From Aquabacter sp. L1I39 (GTDB lineage: Bacteria > Pseudomonadota > Alphaproteobacteria > Rhizobiales > Xanthobacteraceae): a DNA stretch of 64,000 bases. Positions 32,293 through 40,662 of this stretch are shown here, one piece after another. Location: positions 1,079,388 to 1,143,387 of the forward strand of contig NZ_CP072392.1 in the NCBI RefSeq assembly GCF_017742835.1, written 5' to 3'. The position numbers were made by a program, and so were the translations under genes. The first letter of the stretch is position 1. Each line of letters begins with the position of its first letter. The notes below the pieces were generated by a model. The model did not search any database. It was given only the letters and a program-made list of their open reading frames with translations, and was not told where the DNA came from.

Positions 32293-34818
32293 ATGATCAC
32301 GCGCAATGCCAATCTCCTGGTGGCGATCGCAGCCCTGCTGGTGCTGCCCTCCAGCCTGTTCGCCCTCGGCCTCACGCTGACATCCGCCACTGACGTGGTG
32401 CTGCTGGCCATGGCCTGCATGGCGCTCAATCTTCTGGTTGGATATACCGGCCTCGTCTCCTTCGGCCACGGTGCCTGGTTCGGGCTCGGCGCCTATGCGG
32501 CGGCCCTCCTCCAGCAGCGGCTGCTGCCGGACTGGGGCGTGGTGCTCGCCTTGCCCGCCATGCTGGTGGTGGGCCTGTGCGCCATTCCCATCGGCTTCGT
32601 GGTGCTGCGTCGGCGCGGCGTCTATTTCTCGCTCCTCACCCTCGCCTTCACCGCCCTGCTCTTTTCCATCGCCTTCCGTTGGACCGCCGTGACCGGGGGC
32701 GAGAACGGGCTCGGCGGCGTGCAGCGAGGCACGCTGCTGGACCTCGACCTCGATGGCTCCACCCCCTTCTATGCGGTCGTTGCGGTGGTGATGTTCGCCG
32801 TCGTCTATGCCCTCCAGCGCTTCGTCCGCTCGCCGGTGGGCAGCGTGCTGGTGGCGATACGGGAAAATGAGCAGCGGGCGCGCTTCATCGGCTACAACAC
32901 CAACCGCTACAAGCTCGTCTGCTTCGTCCTTTCGGCGGCGGTGACGGCATTGGCCGGTGCGCTCATGGCGTTCAACCACCGCTTTGCCTCCGCCGATCCC
33001 ATCGCCATCGGCTTTTCCGGCGAGCTTCTCGCCATGGTGGTCATCGGCGGCATGCGGAGCTTCCTCGGGCCGGCACTCGGCGCGCTGTTCTATGTGCTCT
33101 TCCGCGAATTCCTGTCCATGTGGACACCCAACTGGCTATTCTATTTCGGTCTGCTGTTCGTGGGCTTCATCGTCTTCTCGCCTACCGGCCTGGTGGGCGT
33201 GGCGGGACGCCTGATGGCGCCCTGGCGCAAAAGCCGCGAGGAGGCGGCCGCCATGGGCGGGCGCACCGGCGCCACCACCCGTCCGCTGCCGCAAAGCCTG
33301 CTCACCCGGGCGGGCGGGCCATCCGGCGGCGCGGTCCTGGAGGCGAAGGGCCTCGTGCGCTCGTTCGGCGGCGTGCGGGCGGTGCAGAATGGCGCCATCA
33401 CCGTCCAGGACCGCACGCTTCACGCCCTCATCGGGCCGAACGGAGCGGGCAAGACCACCGCCTTCAACCTCATCTCCGGCATGTTTGCGCCGGAAGCGGG
33501 CGAGATCCGGCTGGCGGGAGACCGCATCGACGGGCTGGCGCCGCATCAGGTCTGCATGAAGGGTCTGTCGCGCTCCTTCCAGATCACCAATCTGTTCCCA
33601 GCCCTCTCAGTGGAGGAGAACCTGCGCCTCGGCGTGCAGGCCACCCATGCGCGCCGGTTCGATCCCTGGATCGACACCCGCACCCTCGCCGACATCAACG
33701 AGGAAACCCGCGCCATGATGGACTTCCTCGGCGTCGCGGGGATGGAGCGGGCAGAAGCAGGCGCGCTGTCTTATGGCGGGCAGCGGCTACTGGACATGGG
33801 ACTTGCCCTCACCTCCCGGCCGCGCATGCTGCTGCTGGACGAGCCGCTCGCAGGCCTTGCGGCGGCCGAGCGCACCCGCGTGTCCAACCTTATCAAGCAG
33901 ATTTCCGGCAAGGTGCCGGTGCTCCTGGTGGAGCATGACATCGACCGGGTGTTCGAGCTGGCCGATGCCGTCACGGTGATGGCGGATGGCGCCGTCCTGG
34001 TGGCGGGGAGCGTGGAGGATGCACGCTCGAACGCGCGGGTGCAGGAGGTCTATATCGGCTCCGGCGCGGCCGCACTGGCGGCACGGGACCTGGCTTCCGC
34101 CGCCACCGAGACCACCCTCCTGGCTTTGAAGGACGTGGACGCCTTCTATGGCAAGAGCCGCATCTTATCCGGTGTGTCGCTGGAGGCGCGGCAAGGGGAG
34201 ATCCTGGCGCTGCTGGGGCGCAACGGAGCCGGCAAATCCACCTTGCTCAAGACCATAACGGGCATCGTGAAGCCGCAGGCCGGGTCCATCACGCTGGCCG
34301 GGGAGGACCTGGCGCGCCAGCCCCCGGCGGTCATCGCCCGACGGGGGGTCGGCTATGTGCCGCAGGGCCGCGCCCTCTTCCACGGCATGAGCGTGCGCCA
34401 CAATCTGGAGCTCGGACGGCTGAAGCGCATCACCGGGGCCGGCCACCATTTTTCCGAGGACGAGGTCTATGCCCTGTTTCCGCGCCTGAAGGAGCGCCGC
34501 GACCAACCGGCCGACCTGCTCTCGGGCGGCGAACAGCAGATGGTGGCGGTGGCCCGCGCGCTCATGGGCGACACCCGCGTGCTGCTGCTGGACGAGCCGT
34601 TCGAGGGCCTCTCCCCGGCGGTGACGGAGGAGCTGTTCGACGCCTTCGACACCCTGCGCAAGACGCTGACCCTCATCATCGTGGACCATCATCTCGATGT
34701 GGTGCTGAACCTTGCCGATCGCGCCGTGGTGCTGGAGCGCGGCGAAGTGGTGCACGAGGGCCCCGCCCGTCCCCTGGCGCGCGACCTCGATCTGCGCCGT
34801 CAGGTCCTTTGGCTGTGA
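32293..34818 (+). CDS. Single-chain LivM-LivG-LivF ABC transporter protein (permease plus two ATPases)
   Basis: An 841-residue protein combining three subunits that are normally separate. Residues about 1-310 are a LivM permease (GYTGLVSFGHGAWFGLGAYA, VVIGGMRSFLGPALGA). Residues about 345-590 are a LivG ATPase with Walker A GPNGAGKTT (near 380), signature LSYGGQR (near 492) and Walker B LLLDEPLAGL. Residues about 605-841 are a LivF ATPase with GRNGAGKST (near 641), LSGGEQQ (near 742) and LLLDEPFEGLSP. H-loops LVEHDID and IVDHHLD are intact, so both ATP sites look active. No stop codon or frameshift interrupts the 2.5-kb frame. The ATG at 32293 follows GAAAGAGGCGCC; the frame stays open upstream. 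Confidence 0.93.
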   Translation: MITRNANLLVAIAALLVLPSSLFALGLTLTSATDVVLLAMACMALNLLVGYTGLVSFGHGAWFGLGAYAAALLQQRLLPDWGVVLALPAMLVVGLCAIPIGFVVLRRRGVYFSLLTLAFTALLFSIAFRWTAVTGGENGLGGVQRGTLLDLDLDGSTPFYAVVAVVMFAVVYALQRFVRSPVGSVLVAIRENEQRARFIGYNTNRYKLVCFVLSAAVTALAGALMAFNHRFASADPIAIGFSGELLAMVVIGGMRSFLGPALGALFYVLFREFLSMWTPNWLFYFGLLFVGFIVFSPTGLVGVAGRLMAPWRKSREEAAAMGGRTGATTRPLPQSLLTRAGGPSGGAVLEAKGLVRSFGGVRAVQNGAITVQDRTLHALIGPNGAGKTTAFNLISGMFAPEAGEIRLAGDRIDGLAPHQVCMKGLSRSFQITNLFPALSVEENLRLGVQATHARRFDPWIDTRTLADINEETRAMMDFLGVAGMERAEAGALSYGGQRLLDMGLALTSRPRMLLLDEPLAGLAAAERTRVSNLIKQISGKVPVLLVEHDIDRVFELADAVTVMADGAVLVAGSVEDARSNARVQEVYIGSGAAALAARDLASAATETTLLALKDVDAFYGKSRILSGVSLEARQGEILALLGRNGAGKSTLLKTITGIVKPQAGSITLAGEDLARQPPAVIARRGVGYVPQGRALFHGMSVRHNLELGRLKRITGAGHHFSEDEVYALFPRLKERRDQPADLLSGGEQQMVAVARALMGDTRVLLLDEPFEGLSPAVTEELFDAFDTLRKTLTLIIVDHHLDVVLNLADRAVVLERGEVVHEGPARPLARDLDLRRQVLWL

Positions 34819-34887
34819 GGGTGGCTGCGGCCTCCTGCGGCGGCCCCTCTTCCTTAACGTTCAACCGCCTTCTGCGAGGCCAACGTC

Positions 34888-35835
34888 ATGACAAAGGTTG
34901 CAATCATCGGTTCGGGCTTCATCGGTCGCGCCTGGGCGATCACCTTCGCCCGTGCCGGCTTCGAAGTGGCACTGGCCGACCAGGCGGCCGGCGCGCCGGA
35001 GGCGGCCCTTTCCTATATCGAGGGCGTGCTGCCGGACCTTGCCAGCCATGACCTCCTGATGGGGTCCTCCCCCGAGGCCGTGCGCGCCCGCCTGTCCATG
35101 GCCGCCTCCTATGCGGCGGCCATGGACGGCGCGGTGCATGTGCAGGAGAACGCGCCGGAAGACCTTGCCATCAAGGTGGCGCTCTATGCCGAATTGGACC
35201 GGCTGGCGCCCCGCGACGCGGTGCTCGCCTCGTCCACCTCCGCCATCCTGCCATCGCTGTTCTCGGAACAGCTGGAGGGGCGCCACCGCGTGTGCGTGTG
35301 CCATCCCATCAATCCGCCTTACCTGATCCCCGCCGTGGAAGTCGTCCCCGCGCCCTGGACCGACGCCACCACCATGGTGCGCGCCGCAGACCTCATGCGG
35401 GCGGCCGGGCAATCGCCCATCGTCATGAAGAAGGAACTGGACGGCTTCGTCATGAACCGCATGCAGGGGGCGCTGCTGGAGGAAGCCTTCCGCCTGGTGG
35501 CGGACGGCTATGCCAGCGTCGAGGATATCGATGTGGGCCTGCGCGAGGGGCTCGCCTTGCGGTGGTCCTTCATGGGGCCGTTCGAGACCATCGACCTCAA
35601 CGCGCCGGATGGCGTCGCGGATTATGTGGCGCGTTACCAGCAGATCTACGAGCGCATCTCCCCGTCCCAGTGGCGGCGGGTGGATTGGGCGGGAGAGGTG
35701 CTCGGCACCGTGCTGGCGGACTGTCGCGCCCGGCGTCCGCAGGAGAGCCTCCCCGCCCGCCAGATGTGGCGCGACCGGCGCCTTATGGCCCTCGCCGCGC
35801 ACAAGCGCGCCGCAGACAAGGATATCGGGCGCTGA
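34888..35835 (+). CDS. 3-hydroxyacyl-CoA/L-carnitine-type dehydrogenase
   Basis: A 315-residue NAD-dependent enzyme of the 3-hydroxyacyl-CoA dehydrogenase superfamily, with the Rossmann motif VAIIGSGFIGRAWA and the catalytic region VCHPINPPYLIPAVEVV. The length and GSGFIGRAWA form match the lambda-crystallin/L-carnitine dehydrogenase branch, which oxidises free hydroxy acids rather than CoA esters. The next gene encodes a beta-keto acid cleavage enzyme, the expected next step for 3-dehydrocarnitine or another beta-keto acid. Specificity is inference from this pairing. Confidence 0.85.
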   Translation: MTKVAIIGSGFIGRAWAITFARAGFEVALADQAAGAPEAALSYIEGVLPDLASHDLLMGSSPEAVRARLSMAASYAAAMDGAVHVQENAPEDLAIKVALYAELDRLAPRDAVLASSTSAILPSLFSEQLEGRHRVCVCHPINPPYLIPAVEVVPAPWTDATTMVRAADLMRAAGQSPIVMKKELDGFVMNRMQGALLEEAFRLVADGYASVEDIDVGLREGLALRWSFMGPFETIDLNAPDGVADYVARYQQIYERISPSQWRRVDWAGEVLGTVLADCRARRPQESLPARQMWRDRRLMALAAHKRAADKDIGR

Positions 35836-35872
35836 GCGCTGGCGCCGCCTTCCCCACCCTCAACACGAATGG

Positions 35873-36835
35873 ATGATGACCATGGCCCAGCCCCAGCCCA
35901 CGTCGAAACCGTCCCGGAAGGTGATCATCACCTGCGCGGTCACGGGCGCGATCCACACGCCCACCATGTCGCCCCACCTGCCGATCACGCCCGACCAGAT
36001 CATCGCCGACGCGCTGGGCGCGGCGGAAGCCGGCGCCGCCATTCTGCATTTGCACGCGCGCAATCCGCAGACCGGTCAGCCAGACCAGCGCCCCGAGGCC
36101 TTCGCGCCCTTCCTGTCCCGCATCAAGCAGGCGACCGGCGCGGTGATCAACATCACGTCGGGCGGCAGCCCCTATATGAAGGTTGAAGAGCGCGTGCTCC
36201 CCGCCGCGACCTTCAAGCCGGAAGTGGCCTCCCTCAACATGGGATCGATGAATTTCGGTCTCTTCCACCTACTGGACAAATACAAGGACTTCAAATTCGA
36301 CTGGGAACGCCAGCACCTGGAGAACACCCGCGACCTGGTCTTCCGCAATACGTTCAAGGATATCGAATATATCCTTTCCACCTGCTACGATAACGGCACA
36401 CGCTTCGAGTTCGAGTGCTACGATATCGGTCACCTTTACAATCTCGCGCACTTTTTGGAGCGGGGCCTCGTCAAGCCGCCGCTGTTCGTGCAGTCGGTGT
36501 TCGGGCTGTTGGGCGGCATCGGCCCCCATCCAGAGGACGTCATGCACATGAAGCGCACCTGCGACCGCCTGTTCGGCGACCAATATCGCTGGTCGGTCCT
36601 CGGCGCCGGGCGCAACCAGTTGCCGATCGCGGCCATGGCTGCCTCCATGGGGGGCAATGTGCGCGTGGGCCTGGAGGATTCCCTGTGGGCCGGGCCGGGC
36701 AAGCTCGCTACCTCCAATGCCGATCAGGTGCGCCTCGCCGCCAAGATCATCGAAGGCCTCGGGCTCACCGTGGCGACGCCCGACGAGGCCCGCGCCCTCC
36801 TGGAGCTGAAGGGGGCGGACAAGACCAACATCTAA
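35873..36835 (+). CDS. Beta-keto acid cleavage enzyme (BKACE, DUF849)
   Basis: A 320-residue TIM-barrel Zn enzyme that condenses a beta-keto acid with acetyl-CoA to give acetoacetyl-CoA and a shortened product. The metal-binding HLHARNP motif lies near residue 60, with INITSGG, ASLNMGSMNFG and the C-terminal GGNVRVGLEDSLW. Known members cleave 3-keto-5-aminohexanoate or 3-dehydrocarnitine. Coupled to the upstream carnitine-type dehydrogenase (38-bp gap). Alternative ATG at 35882 has GGA at a better distance and may be the true start. Confidence 0.9.
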   Translation: MMTMAQPQPTSKPSRKVIITCAVTGAIHTPTMSPHLPITPDQIIADALGAAEAGAAILHLHARNPQTGQPDQRPEAFAPFLSRIKQATGAVINITSGGSPYMKVEERVLPAATFKPEVASLNMGSMNFGLFHLLDKYKDFKFDWERQHLENTRDLVFRNTFKDIEYILSTCYDNGTRFEFECYDIGHLYNLAHFLERGLVKPPLFVQSVFGLLGGIGPHPEDVMHMKRTCDRLFGDQYRWSVLGAGRNQLPIAAMAASMGGNVRVGLEDSLWAGPGKLATSNADQVRLAAKIIEGLGLTVATPDEARALLELKGADKTNI

Positions 36836-36864
36836 GGTCAGGTCCGGCACTTCAAGAAGACCGT

Positions 36865-36911
36865 CGGCGAGGGCGCGACCGGAATCGCGCGCCGCCGGCG
36901 GCGCCTCGCCG
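36865..36911. terminator. Imperfect hairpin after the BKACE gene
   Basis: CGGCGAGGGCGC (36865-36876) pairs with GCGCCTCGCCG (36901-36911) with one bulged G. It lies 29 bp after the BKACE stop and directly before the stop of the convergent DUF1214 pseudogene. No T-run. Confidence 0.4.
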
Positions 36912-36912
36912 G

Positions 36913-37222
36913 TCATTCCACCGGCATGACCTCGCGGGGCCGCCAGCTCTTGTCGAAGAAGGACGGTAGCGGGCTATAGAGGCGCACCATGGTGAACCAG
37001 CCCTTGTTGGGGTCGGTCTGGATCCAGTTGCGGCGCCCCACGCCCCCGGGCTGCGTGGGGGCTGAAATAGACCGTGCCGGTGGCATCGCCTGCCGCTTCC
37101 GCCACCGGCGACGGATAGCTCTGTCTGCCTGCGCGCGGATATTTCTGCGGGGTCTGGAGCATGGAGCGGGTCTGGTGGTCATACAGCGTGAAGGACCAGA
37201 AGGCGGCCACCGGGTCGGCCGC
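36913..37222 (-). pseudogene. Truncated, frameshifted DUF1254/DUF1214-family gene
   Basis: The minus strand encodes the C-terminal part of a DUF1214 protein split over two frames. One frame gives ADPVAAFWSFTLYDHQT and TGTVYFSP (down to about 37060); the other continues NWIQTDPNKGWFTMVRLY and FFDKSWRPREVMPVE to the stop at 36913. The family's N-terminal DUF1254 part is absent: the frame breaks off near 37222, where transposase-like sequence begins. DUF1254/1214 proteins are periplasmic or secreted proteins of unknown function. It is a decayed gene, probably interrupted by the insertion element. Confidence 0.75.
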
Positions 37223-37227
37223 TGGCC

Positions 37228-37561
37228 CTGGCCCTCACCCGCGGCCAGGCGGCAGGCATCAAAATGGTGCCCGTCATGCTGAATGACGCGCCGCCGGCCG
37301 ATGAGCTTCTCGCTAATAAGGCTTATGACAGTGACAAGGTTCGCGACACCGCGCCGAGGCACGGGCAGGGTCATCCCCAACAAGGATGATCGCTTGTCTC
37401 TGCACCTGTTCGACAAAAAGCGTGATAAGCGCAATGCCACCGAAGGTATGTTCTGTCGCCTCAAGGATTTTAAGGCGCATCGCCACCCGATCCGACAAGA
37501 TCGCGAGGACCGTCTCGCCAACCTCTGCCTCGCCGCTCTCGTTTCATGCTGGCTGCCTTGA
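37228..37561 (+). mobile_element. IS5-family transposase remnant
   Basis: The plus strand carries C-terminal IS5-type transposase sequence in several frames: LTRGQAAGIKM, then PPADELLANKAYDSDKVRD (DD[E/D]-region YDSD), then FDKKRDKRNATEGMFCRLKDFK (the Y-R-E/D box, here N-A-T-E), and finally RIATRSDKIAR in a shifted frame. At least two frameshifts and no N-terminal half remain, so it is inactive. No terminal inverted repeats were recognised. It abuts the broken DUF1214 gene. Confidence 0.75.
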
Positions 37562-37741
37562 GTCTCGACCTTCGCGAACGCCTGAGGGGAATACGGCGTC
37601 CGGCAGGCCCGTCATAGGGTTTCGCTATAGCACCCGACGAAAAGTGATATTCGCTTTATGGCGGTAGGGTCCGTAAGCATGCGATCCCATGGGCGGCCGG
37701 CGACGGCGGGCTTTTGCACGGGGCGTACAGGACCACGGCAC

Positions 37742-38905
37742 ATGCAGACTATTGGCAGCGACAGGTTCCAGGACATCCGCGACGCGGTGCGCGCCTTGTG
37801 CGCCCAGTTTCCCGCCGAATATCACCGGCGGGTGGACGAGGCGCGCGGCTATCCCGAGGAATTCGTCGATGCCCTGACCAAGGCCGGCTGGATGGCCGCC
37901 CTGATCCCGGAAGAATATGGCGGCTCTGGACTTGGGCTGACGGAAGCTTCCGTCATCATGGAGGAGATCAACCGGGCCGGCGGCAATTCGGGCGCCTGCC
38001 ACGGCCAGATGTACAATATGAACACGCTGGTGCGGCATGGCTCGGAAGAGCAGCGCCAGCGCTATCTGCCCAAGATCGCCTCCGGCGAGCTCCGCCTCCA
38101 GTCCATGGGCGTCACCGAGCCGACCACCGGCACCGACACCACCAAGATCAAGACGACAGCGGTGAAAAAGGGCGACCGCTACGTCATCAATGGCCAGAAG
38201 GTGTGGATCTCGCGCATCCAGCATTCTGACCTCATGATCCTGCTGGCACGGACGACGCCGCTCGAAGACGTGAAAAAGAAATCCGAGGGCATGTCCATCT
38301 TCATCGTCGACCTGCGCGAGGCGATCGGCAAGGGGCTTACGGTGCGGCCCATCCTCAACATGGTCAATCACGAGACCAACGAGCTGTTCTTCGACAATCT
38401 GGAAATCCCGGCGGAAAACCTGATCGGCGAGGAAGGCCAGGGCTTCAAATATATCCTCACCGGCCTCAATGCGGAGCGGGTGCTGATCGCGGCCGAGTGC
38501 ATCGGCGACGGCTACTGGTTCATCGACAAGGTGACCGCCTATACCAAGGAGCGCATGGTCTTCGGGCGGCCCATCGGCCAGAACCAGGGTGTGCAGTTTC
38601 CCATCGCGGAGGCCTTCATCGAGGTGGAGGCGGCGAACCTCATGCGGTTCGAGGCCTGCCGGCTTTTTGATGCCAATCTGCCCTGCGGCACCCAGGCCAA
38701 CATGTCCAAATACCTGGCGGCCAAGGCGTCCTGGGAGGCGGCCAATGCTTGCCTCCAGTTCCATGGCGGCTTCGGCTTTGCCTGCGAATATGACGTGGAA
38801 CGCAAGTTCCGCGAGACCCGCCTCTACCAGGTGGCGCCCATCTCCACCAATCTGATCCTCAGCTATGTGGCCGAGCATGTGCTGGGCCTGCCGAGGTCCT
38901 TCTGA
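37742..38905 (+). CDS. Acyl-CoA dehydrogenase
   Basis: A 387-residue flavoprotein of the acyl-CoA dehydrogenase family (GVTEPTTGTDTTKIKT FAD/substrate loop, RMVFGRPIGQNQGVQFPIAE, FHGGFGFACEYDVERKFRETR). The usual C-terminal catalytic Glu (YEGT) position reads YQVAPISTN, so the base is probably the Glu in GLNAERVLIAAE, as in long-chain and isovaleryl-CoA dehydrogenases. The ATG at 37742 has GGA nearby and family homology follows. It overlaps the CitE-like lyase gene by one base, so the two act on the same pathway. Confidence 0.9.
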   Translation: MQTIGSDRFQDIRDAVRALCAQFPAEYHRRVDEARGYPEEFVDALTKAGWMAALIPEEYGGSGLGLTEASVIMEEINRAGGNSGACHGQMYNMNTLVRHGSEEQRQRYLPKIASGELRLQSMGVTEPTTGTDTTKIKTTAVKKGDRYVINGQKVWISRIQHSDLMILLARTTPLEDVKKKSEGMSIFIVDLREAIGKGLTVRPILNMVNHETNELFFDNLEIPAENLIGEEGQGFKYILTGLNAERVLIAAECIGDGYWFIDKVTAYTKERMVFGRPIGQNQGVQFPIAEAFIEVEAANLMRFEACRLFDANLPCGTQANMSKYLAAKASWEAANACLQFHGGFGFACEYDVERKFRETRLYQVAPISTNLILSYVAEHVLGLPRSF

Positions 38906-39726
38906 TGAGCACCCTGCCCGCCTTCCATCCCGGCCTCGACTTCACCATCCCTCTGTTCGTCCCCGGCCATCGGCCCGACCGCTATGCCAAGGCAGCCGCG
39001 GCGGGCGCCGATGCGGTGATCCTCGACCTTGAGGACGCAGTACCACCCGACGCGAAGGACATGGCGCGGGACGCGCTCACCCTCTCCTTCAGCACCGGCC
39101 CCGTGCTGGTGCGCATCAATGCGGCTGGCACGCTTTGGCATGCGGATGACCTCGCCGCCATTGCCCGGCTGAAGCCCGCCGCCGTCTTGCTGCCCAAGGC
39201 GGAACGGGTCCTAACGCTGGACGCGGTGGCGGCGAAGGTCGGCCCGGACATTCCGATCATCGCCCTGATTGAAAGCGCGCTCGGCCTCGCTGAGGCCCGG
39301 GCGCTCGCCGCCCATCCGGCAGTGGGACGGCTGGCCTTTGGCTCGGTGGATTTCTGCGCGGACCTCGGCTGTGCCCATGTGCGCGAGGCGCTGCTGCCCG
39401 CCCGCATGGAATTGGTGCTCGCCTCCCGCCTTGCTTCCTGCCGCGCACCCATTGATGGCGTCACCACGTCCATTGAAGATGCGGGGGAAGCCTCCAGCGA
39501 TGCCCGTTATGCCCGCGCCCTGGGGTTCAGCGGCAAGCTCGCCATCCACCCCAAGCAGATTGCCCCCATTCGCACCGGCTTCGCGCCGGACGAGGCGGAA
39601 ATCGCCTGGGCCAAGCGCGTGCTGGCCTCAGGCGAGGGCGCGGCGGCGGTGGATGGCGCCATGGTGGACGAGCCGGTCCGCATTCGCGCCCGCGCCATGC
39701 TGTCCCGCGCTACCGAAACGGCCTGA
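38905..39726 (+). CDS. CitE-like CoA-ester lyase (HpcH/HpaI family)
   Basis: A 273-residue TIM-barrel lyase (DAVILDLEDAVPPDAKDMARD, VLVRINAAGTLWHADDLAAI, LLPKAE, IIALIESALGLAEAR, LAFGSVDFCADLG, GFSGKLAIHPKQI). Such enzymes cleave malyl-CoA, beta-methylmalyl-CoA or citramalyl-CoA with Mg. The substrate is not fixed by sequence. It follows the acyl-CoA dehydrogenase with a TGATG overlap. A second copy is at 50835-51671 in another island. Confidence 0.9.
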   Translation: MSTLPAFHPGLDFTIPLFVPGHRPDRYAKAAAAGADAVILDLEDAVPPDAKDMARDALTLSFSTGPVLVRINAAGTLWHADDLAAIARLKPAAVLLPKAERVLTLDAVAAKVGPDIPIIALIESALGLAEARALAAHPAVGRLAFGSVDFCADLGCAHVREALLPARMELVLASRLASCRAPIDGVTTSIEDAGEASSDARYARALGFSGKLAIHPKQIAPIRTGFAPDEAEIAWAKRVLASGEGAAAVDGAMVDEPVRIRARAMLSRATETA

Positions 39727-39735
39727 CAGCGCGCC

Positions 39736-40659
39736 TCAGCGCGCCGTCCCGCTGCTGGTGCGTTCCAGGACCAGTTCCAGGCAAATGAGCACGGGATTTT
39801 GCCCGCGTGCCAGCTGGCCCGTGTGCACGTCGCCGCGCGTGTCGATGAGCTCGATGGCGATCTCCGCCCTGGGCTGACCTGCCGCATCGGGGGTGATGGT
39901 GCCGTCGACGATCAAGATTTCGGTGGGGTGCTCGGAGATGGTGCGGCCATCCTCGAACTGAACGCCGATGATGCTGCCGACGCCACTGCGCACCAGCCCC
40001 TCGGCGACGCCATGGCGGCGGCACAGCGCTTCGATGGCGCCCACCAGATCCTCATTGGGCCGCACGCGGGCGATGATGCAATCACCGTCTGGCTGATGCA
40101 CGCCCTCGGCGGCGGTGGGGCCGAACAGGGTGAAATTGGTCTCGGTGTCCGGCAACGCCACCATGGCCACTTCACGGCAGCCATAGGCGATCGCCTGTCC
40201 AGGCTCGGCAATCACCGCCTCAAAGGGCAGGAGATGGCCGCCCTTTTGCACGCCGCCTTCCTCCCAGATGGCGTGACAATGCACGAATGGCTTGCCGTCC
40301 CGGTAGCCGAAGGTCGTGCGGGCCGCCTTGATGCGGGTGCCCGCGGGTGCCTCGAAGGTCTCGCTATAGAAGGCCACATGCTCCGCATCGGGGGAAAAGG
40401 AGGGGCGCACATAACGGAACGGGGCGAGGGCGACACCGGAGAGGTTCAGTCCGGCAGCGGTGATGCCGGCCGCCACCAGCGGCCGGGCAATGGCCTCGCA
40501 GAAGGTCAGGCCCGGTTCCAGCATCAGGTCCAGCCGCTCCATGCGGCCGCCGAAGCTCGGCATGCGCTCTTCAGCGACGGGGCCGGGATGGACCATATGG
40601 CGGGAGGGCAATGACATGGCGTTTCCCCGTGCAGCGTTTGTGTCTTTGGTTTCAGGCAT
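39736..40659 (-). CDS. PCC/DUF296-domain protein, two-domain form
   Basis: A 307-residue protein with two regions resembling the plant-and-prokaryote conserved (PCC, DUF296) domain: GRMERLDLMLEPGLTFCEAI in the first half, and NEDLVGAIEALCRRHGVAEG with GSIIGVQFEDGRTISE in the second. Bacterial PCC proteins are small trimeric, metal-binding proteins of uncertain, possibly enzymatic, role. The doubled form is longer than the usual 140 residues. The start may be ATG 40659 or 40617. It lies 3 bp after the IclR gene, so the two form an operon. Confidence 0.78.
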   Translation of the reverse strand: MPETKDTNAARGNAMSLPSRHMVHPGPVAEERMPSFGGRMERLDLMLEPGLTFCEAIARPLVAAGITAAGLNLSGVALAPFRYVRPSFSPDAEHVAFYSETFEAPAGTRIKAARTTFGYRDGKPFVHCHAIWEEGGVQKGGHLLPFEAVIAEPGQAIAYGCREVAMVALPDTETNFTLFGPTAAEGVHQPDGDCIIARVRPNEDLVGAIEALCRRHGVAEGLVRSGVGSIIGVQFEDGRTISEHPTEILIVDGTITPDAAGQPRAEIAIELIDTRGDVHTGQLARGQNPVLICLELVLERTSSGTAR

Positions 40660-40662
40660 GTG

